A stretch of DNA of 64,000 bases. Origin: Cupriavidus basilensis. Lineage in GTDB: Bacteria; Pseudomonadota; Gammaproteobacteria; Burkholderiales; Burkholderiaceae. A program made the translations under genes and the position numbers. Within the stretch, counting starts at the first letter, position 1; each line of letters starts with the position of its first letter. The notes beneath the pieces are model-generated. The model was not told where the DNA came from. It did no database searches and worked only from the letters and a program-made list of their open reading frames with translations. The stretch lies in NCBI RefSeq assembly GCF_008801925.2, contig NZ_CP062804.1, forward strand, positions 2,356,001-2,420,000, given 5' to 3'. Below, piece after piece: positions 61,190 to 64,000 of this stretch.

Positions 61190-62542
61190 ATGAACCCCGA
61201 CCACGCCCCCACCCACCAGCCCGAAGCCGGGCGAGCGCCCCGCAACATGAAAAAGATTGCCGCGGCCAGCGTCATCGGCACCACGGTCGAGTGGTATGAC
61301 CTGTTTATCTTCGCCACGGCCTCGGCCCTGGTCTTCAACAAGGTCTTCTTCCCGGCCTTCGACCCGCTCACCGGCACGCTGCTCGCCTTTGGCACCTTCG
61401 CATCGGCCTATCTGGCCCGCATCCTCGGCGCGGCGCTGTTTGGCCACTTCGGCGACAAGGTCGGCCGCAAGTCCATGCTGCTGATCTCACTCATCATGAT
61501 GGGCTCGGCCACCTTTGCCATCGGCCTGCTGCCGGACTACCGCTCGATCGGTATCTGGGCGCCCATCCTGCTGCTCACCTTGCGCGTGATACAGGGCCTG
61601 GCCCTGGGCGGCGAGTGGGGCGGCGCGGTGCTGATGGCGGTGGAACACGCCCCGGCCGACAAGCGCGGCCTGTACGGATCGTGGGTGCAGATCGGCGTGC
61701 CCGCCGGCACGCTGATCGCCAACCTGGCGTTCCTGCTCTGCAATGCCGTGCTGTCGAATGAGGCGCTGTTGTCCTGGGGCTGGCGCATTCCGTTCCTGGC
61801 CAGCGTCTTGCTGGTGGGCGTGGGCATGTACATCCGCCTGAACACGTCGGAAACGCCGTCGTTCAGCAAGGTCAAGGCCACCGCCGCGCAGGTGAAGATC
61901 CCGCTGGCGGAAGTGCTGACGAAATCTTGGAAGCAAGTCCTGCTGGGCGGCATCGCGACGATGTCGACCGGCACGGCCTTCAACCTGATCGTGGCGTTCG
62001 GGCTGACGTACGGCACGCAGACGCTCGGCTTCTCCCGCAACCAGATGCTCACCATCGCGCTGATCTCATGCGCGCTGTGCGTCGTGCTGCTGCCGCTGTT
62101 TGGCCTGCTGTCGGACAAGGTGGGCCGCAAGCCGGTGATCATCGGCGGCATCATCGCCGAGGCGCTGCTTGCCTTCCCGCTGTTCTGGCTGCTGGACACC
62201 AAGGTGTTCTCGTTCGCCCTGCTCGGCTACCTGCTGATGATGAGCGCCTTCGCGGCCAACTACGGTCCGATCGCCACATTCCTGGCGGAGTTGTTCGGCA
62301 CCAAGGTGCGTTACTCGGGCCTGTCGATCAGCTACATGCTGTCCGGGCTGCTGGGGAGCGCCGCCACGCCGATCATCACCACCGCGCTGCTGTCCGCCAC
62401 GGGCCGCGGCTCCTCCGTTGCCTGGTACATGATCGGCTCCGCGCTGATTTCCGCCGCCGCGCTGTTGCTGCTGGCCGAGACGCTCGGCAGGCATGCCCCG
62501 GCGGCGGCCACCGGAGTGGACGCCACCACCTCGCTGTCCTGA
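61190..62542 (+). CDS. MFS metabolite:H+ symporter (MHS family)
   Basis: A 450-residue 12-helix symporter of the MHS family (KgtP/ProP/ShiA-like). The signature RNMKKIAAASVIGTTVEWYDLFIFATASALVFNKVFFP opens it, followed by LARILGAALFGHFGDKVGRKSMLL, GLALGGEWGGAVLMAVEHAPADKRG and a second loop LSDKVGRKPVI. Members import dicarboxylates, 2-oxoglutarate, shikimate or betaines with protons. It is 378 bp after the GntR gene, behind its own operator, and is followed immediately by the RraA-like and lyase genes. Confidence 0.9.
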   Translation: MNPDHAPTHQPEAGRAPRNMKKIAAASVIGTTVEWYDLFIFATASALVFNKVFFPAFDPLTGTLLAFGTFASAYLARILGAALFGHFGDKVGRKSMLLISLIMMGSATFAIGLLPDYRSIGIWAPILLLTLRVIQGLALGGEWGGAVLMAVEHAPADKRGLYGSWVQIGVPAGTLIANLAFLLCNAVLSNEALLSWGWRIPFLASVLLVGVGMYIRLNTSETPSFSKVKATAAQVKIPLAEVLTKSWKQVLLGGIATMSTGTAFNLIVAFGLTYGTQTLGFSRNQMLTIALISCALCVVLLPLFGLLSDKVGRKPVIIGGIIAEALLAFPLFWLLDTKVFSFALLGYLLMMSAFAANYGPIATFLAELFGTKVRYSGLSISYMLSGLLGSAATPIITTALLSATGRGSSVAWYMIGSALISAAALLLLAETLGRHAPAAATGVDATTSLS

Positions 62543-62551
62543 GTGAGCGCC

Positions 62552-63208
62552 ATGCAAGCCAAACTTGACACGGCGCTGCTGCGCCAGCTTGAACGCGTGA
62601 GCTTCCCCACGCTCGGGCATTTCCTTGAAGACGGCTTTGCCAGCCACGAGATCCGCGCGCTCGCGCCCAACGTGAAGGTCGTTGGCCGTGCCGTCACGCT
62701 GCGCCTGGCCACGCCCAACGCCATCGCCGTGAACCGGGCGCTGGCCAGCCTCACGCCCGGCGATGTGCTGGTGATCGACGCCTGCGGCGACCATGCGCAT
62801 GCCCCCGTTGGCGCCGTCACCGGCACCGCAGCCTTGTGCGCCGGCGCCAGGGGCATCATCGTCGACGGCGTGGTGACGGACATCCTGGAGCTGCGCGCCA
62901 TGGGGATGCCGGTATTCGCGCGCGGCACCAGCGTCCTGACCACCAAGCGCATCGACGACGGCGGCAGCGCCGTCAATGAGCCGGTGATCTGCGGCGGCGT
63001 CACCGTCAACCCAGGAGACATCGTGCTGGCGGATGACAACGGCGTGCTGTTCCTCGCGCCGGATGTCGCCGCCGCCATCATCGACCAGGCGCTGGCTTCC
63101 GATGAAGCCGAGCCGGCGATCCTGGCCCGCCTGCAGGCGGGTGAGCCGACCAGTGCCGTGCTGTTCCAGGGCGCTGGACACGCGCCCGCCACGAGAGAAA
63201 CGCCATGA
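62552..63208 (+). CDS. RraA-family protein (HMG-aldolase-like) with altered active-site motif
   Basis: A 218-residue RraA/HMG-aldolase fold protein. GDVLVIDACGDHAHAPVGAVTGTAALCAGARGIIVDGVVTD holds the metal-binding Asp pair (105 and 110), but the position of the substrate-binding Arg before the last Asp is Thr109. Classical 4-hydroxy-4-methyl-2-oxoglutarate aldolases use that Arg for oxaloacetate binding, so this enzyme may act on another hydroxy-keto acid. GTG 62543, adjoining the transporter stop, is an alternative start. Its stop overlaps the lyase gene by 4 bases. Confidence 0.85.
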   Translation: MQAKLDTALLRQLERVSFPTLGHFLEDGFASHEIRALAPNVKVVGRAVTLRLATPNAIAVNRALASLTPGDVLVIDACGDHAHAPVGAVTGTAALCAGARGIIVDGVVTDILELRAMGMPVFARGTSVLTTKRIDDGGSAVNEPVICGGVTVNPGDIVLADDNGVLFLAPDVAAAIIDQALASDEAEPAILARLQAGEPTSAVLFQGAGHAPATRETP

Positions 63209-64000
63209 GCACCCAAGCGACAAGACGGCCGCCAGGATTGCGGCGCAGCTGGCTGTTCGTGCCCGGCCTGGACCCCGTGCGCCAGCAGGCGGCCCTGGAG
63301 AGCGGGCCGGATGTGGTGGTCGCCGACCTGGAGGAATTCACCAGCCCCGCAGACCGTCCCGCGGCGCGCGCGCGGATCGCCGCCCTGATGGGCGAATGCC
63401 GGGCGCGCGGCATTGTCGGCGCCGTGCGCGTCAACAAGCTGGATGGCGATGGGCTGGAAGACCTGCGCGGCGTGCTGCCCGGCGCGCCCGCGGCGATCCT
63501 GCTGCCGCACACCGAGTCGGGCGCGCAGATCCTGGCGCTCGACCAGCTGATCACCGGCCTTGAGCGCGAGCTTGGCTTGCCGCATGGCCACACCGAGATC
63601 GTGCCGACGCTGGAATCCGCGCGGGGCATCGTTGCCGCGCCCGCCATCCTGTCGGCCAGCCCGCGCGTCAGTGCCTGCCTGCTGGCGGCCGAAGACCTGA
63701 GCGCGGATCTCGATGCGGTGCGCGGCCCGGACGGCGTCGAGCTGCATCATGTGCGCGCGCGCTTCCTGGTGGACTGCATTGCCGCAGGCTGCGTGCCGAT
63801 CGACTGTCCGTTCAACTACCAGGATGCCACGGCGCTGGCGGAGGACCTCGCCTGGGCCAGGCGGATCGGGCTGAAGGCGAAATGCACGGTGTTCCCGCAT
63901 CAGGTCGCCGCGATACACGCCGCGCTGACGCCATCGGCGCAGCAGGTCACGCAGGCGCAAAACAGGGTTGGCAGGTATGAGGCGGTGCGCGACGGCAAGC
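63205..64000 (+). CDS. HpcH/HpaI aldolase/CitE-type CoA-ester lyase (3' end outside window)
   Basis: The first 265 residues of a citrate lyase beta-like (HpcH/HpaI superfamily) enzyme. RRSWLFVPGLDPVRQQAALESGPDVVVADLEEFTSPADRPAARARI opens the TIM barrel; TLESARGIVAA and LLAAEDLSADLDA carry the Mg-binding Glu and Asp. Family enzymes split malyl-, citramalyl- or related CoA esters, or free 2-keto-3-deoxy acids. The ATGA overlap with the RraA-like gene indicates that the two act on successive intermediates. The frame remains open at the right edge. Confidence 0.85.
   Translation, partial: MSTQATRRPPGLRRSWLFVPGLDPVRQQAALESGPDVVVADLEEFTSPADRPAARARIAALMGECRARGIVGAVRVNKLDGDGLEDLRGVLPGAPAAILLPHTESGAQILALDQLITGLERELGLPHGHTEIVPTLESARGIVAAPAILSASPRVSACLLAAEDLSADLDAVRGPDGVELHHVRARFLVDCIAAGCVPIDCPFNYQDATALAEDLAWARRIGLKAKCTVFPHQVAAIHAALTPSAQQVTQAQNRVGRYEAVRDGK

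Overview
The window is high-GC DNA from a beta-proteobacterium, most likely Cupriavidus or a close Burkholderiales relative. The support is codon bias, three Bug/TctC-style or PhnD-like binding proteins, a DUF3331 protein, Burkholderia-type trimeric porins and the dense run of small catabolic clusters, each with its own regulator. I see no rRNA, tRNA, insertion sequence, phage gene, CRISPR array or replication origin. It reads as accessory, metabolically versatile replicon DNA, such as a second chromosome or megaplasmid. Genus and replicon are inference.

Layout. 1-1.6 kb: end of an aromatic-ring-hydroxylating dioxygenase (alpha C-terminus, beta) facing a MarR regulator. 1.7-4.5 kb: glycosyltransferase, polysaccharide deacetylase and a MipA/OmpV outer-membrane protein. 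5-9.6 kb: a complete MacA-MacB-outer-membrane-channel efflux operon. 9.6-14 kb: MFS transporter, DUF4279 protein, and a GlxA-type AraC regulator divergent from a tautomerase plus dienelactone-hydrolase pair. 14.2-22.5 kb: a regulon with a perfect operator: porin, OPT-family transporter, DUF917 protein, M20 peptidase, divergent IclR regulator, SDR and aldo/keto reductase. 22.5-29.8 kb: drug-type MFS pump, VOC protein, broken AraC gene, unknown genes, HiPIP, RcnB-like protein, and a chemoreceptor that lacks a sensor domain.

29.9-37 kb: FadR-type regulator, ACS-family MFS and ureidoglycolate lyase with two identical 15-bp operators, then Bug receptor, leaderless PhnD-like protein, ornithine cyclodeaminase homologue and LysR regulator. 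37-40 kb: PHB-depolymerase-type esterase, a ribbon-helix-helix regulator with iteron-like operator, a lipoprotein and gene remnants. 40-49 kb: hydrolase, Ldh-type dehydrogenase, AraC regulator, Tat-exported acetamidase/formamidase-family protein, diheme cytochrome c, Bug receptor, hydrolase, HbpS/GlcG-like protein and porin. 49.4-53.6 kb: KatG, DUF3331 protein, and a LuxR-type regulator with a structured leader and a degenerate receiver. 53.7-64 kb: an operon of aminotransferase, TPP enzyme, M20 amidohydrolase and aldehyde dehydrogenase, divergent from a FadR-type regulator, an MHS symporter, an RraA-family protein and a CitE/HpcH-type lyase that runs off the right edge.

No single spectacular defence or mobile system is present. 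The most novel material is regulatory and metabolic: several regulator-operator pairs that can be read directly, an OPT-DUF917-M20 cluster of unknown substrate, a periplasmic amidase-like/cytochrome c cluster, and a folded leader RNA upstream of a pseudo-receiver regulator.
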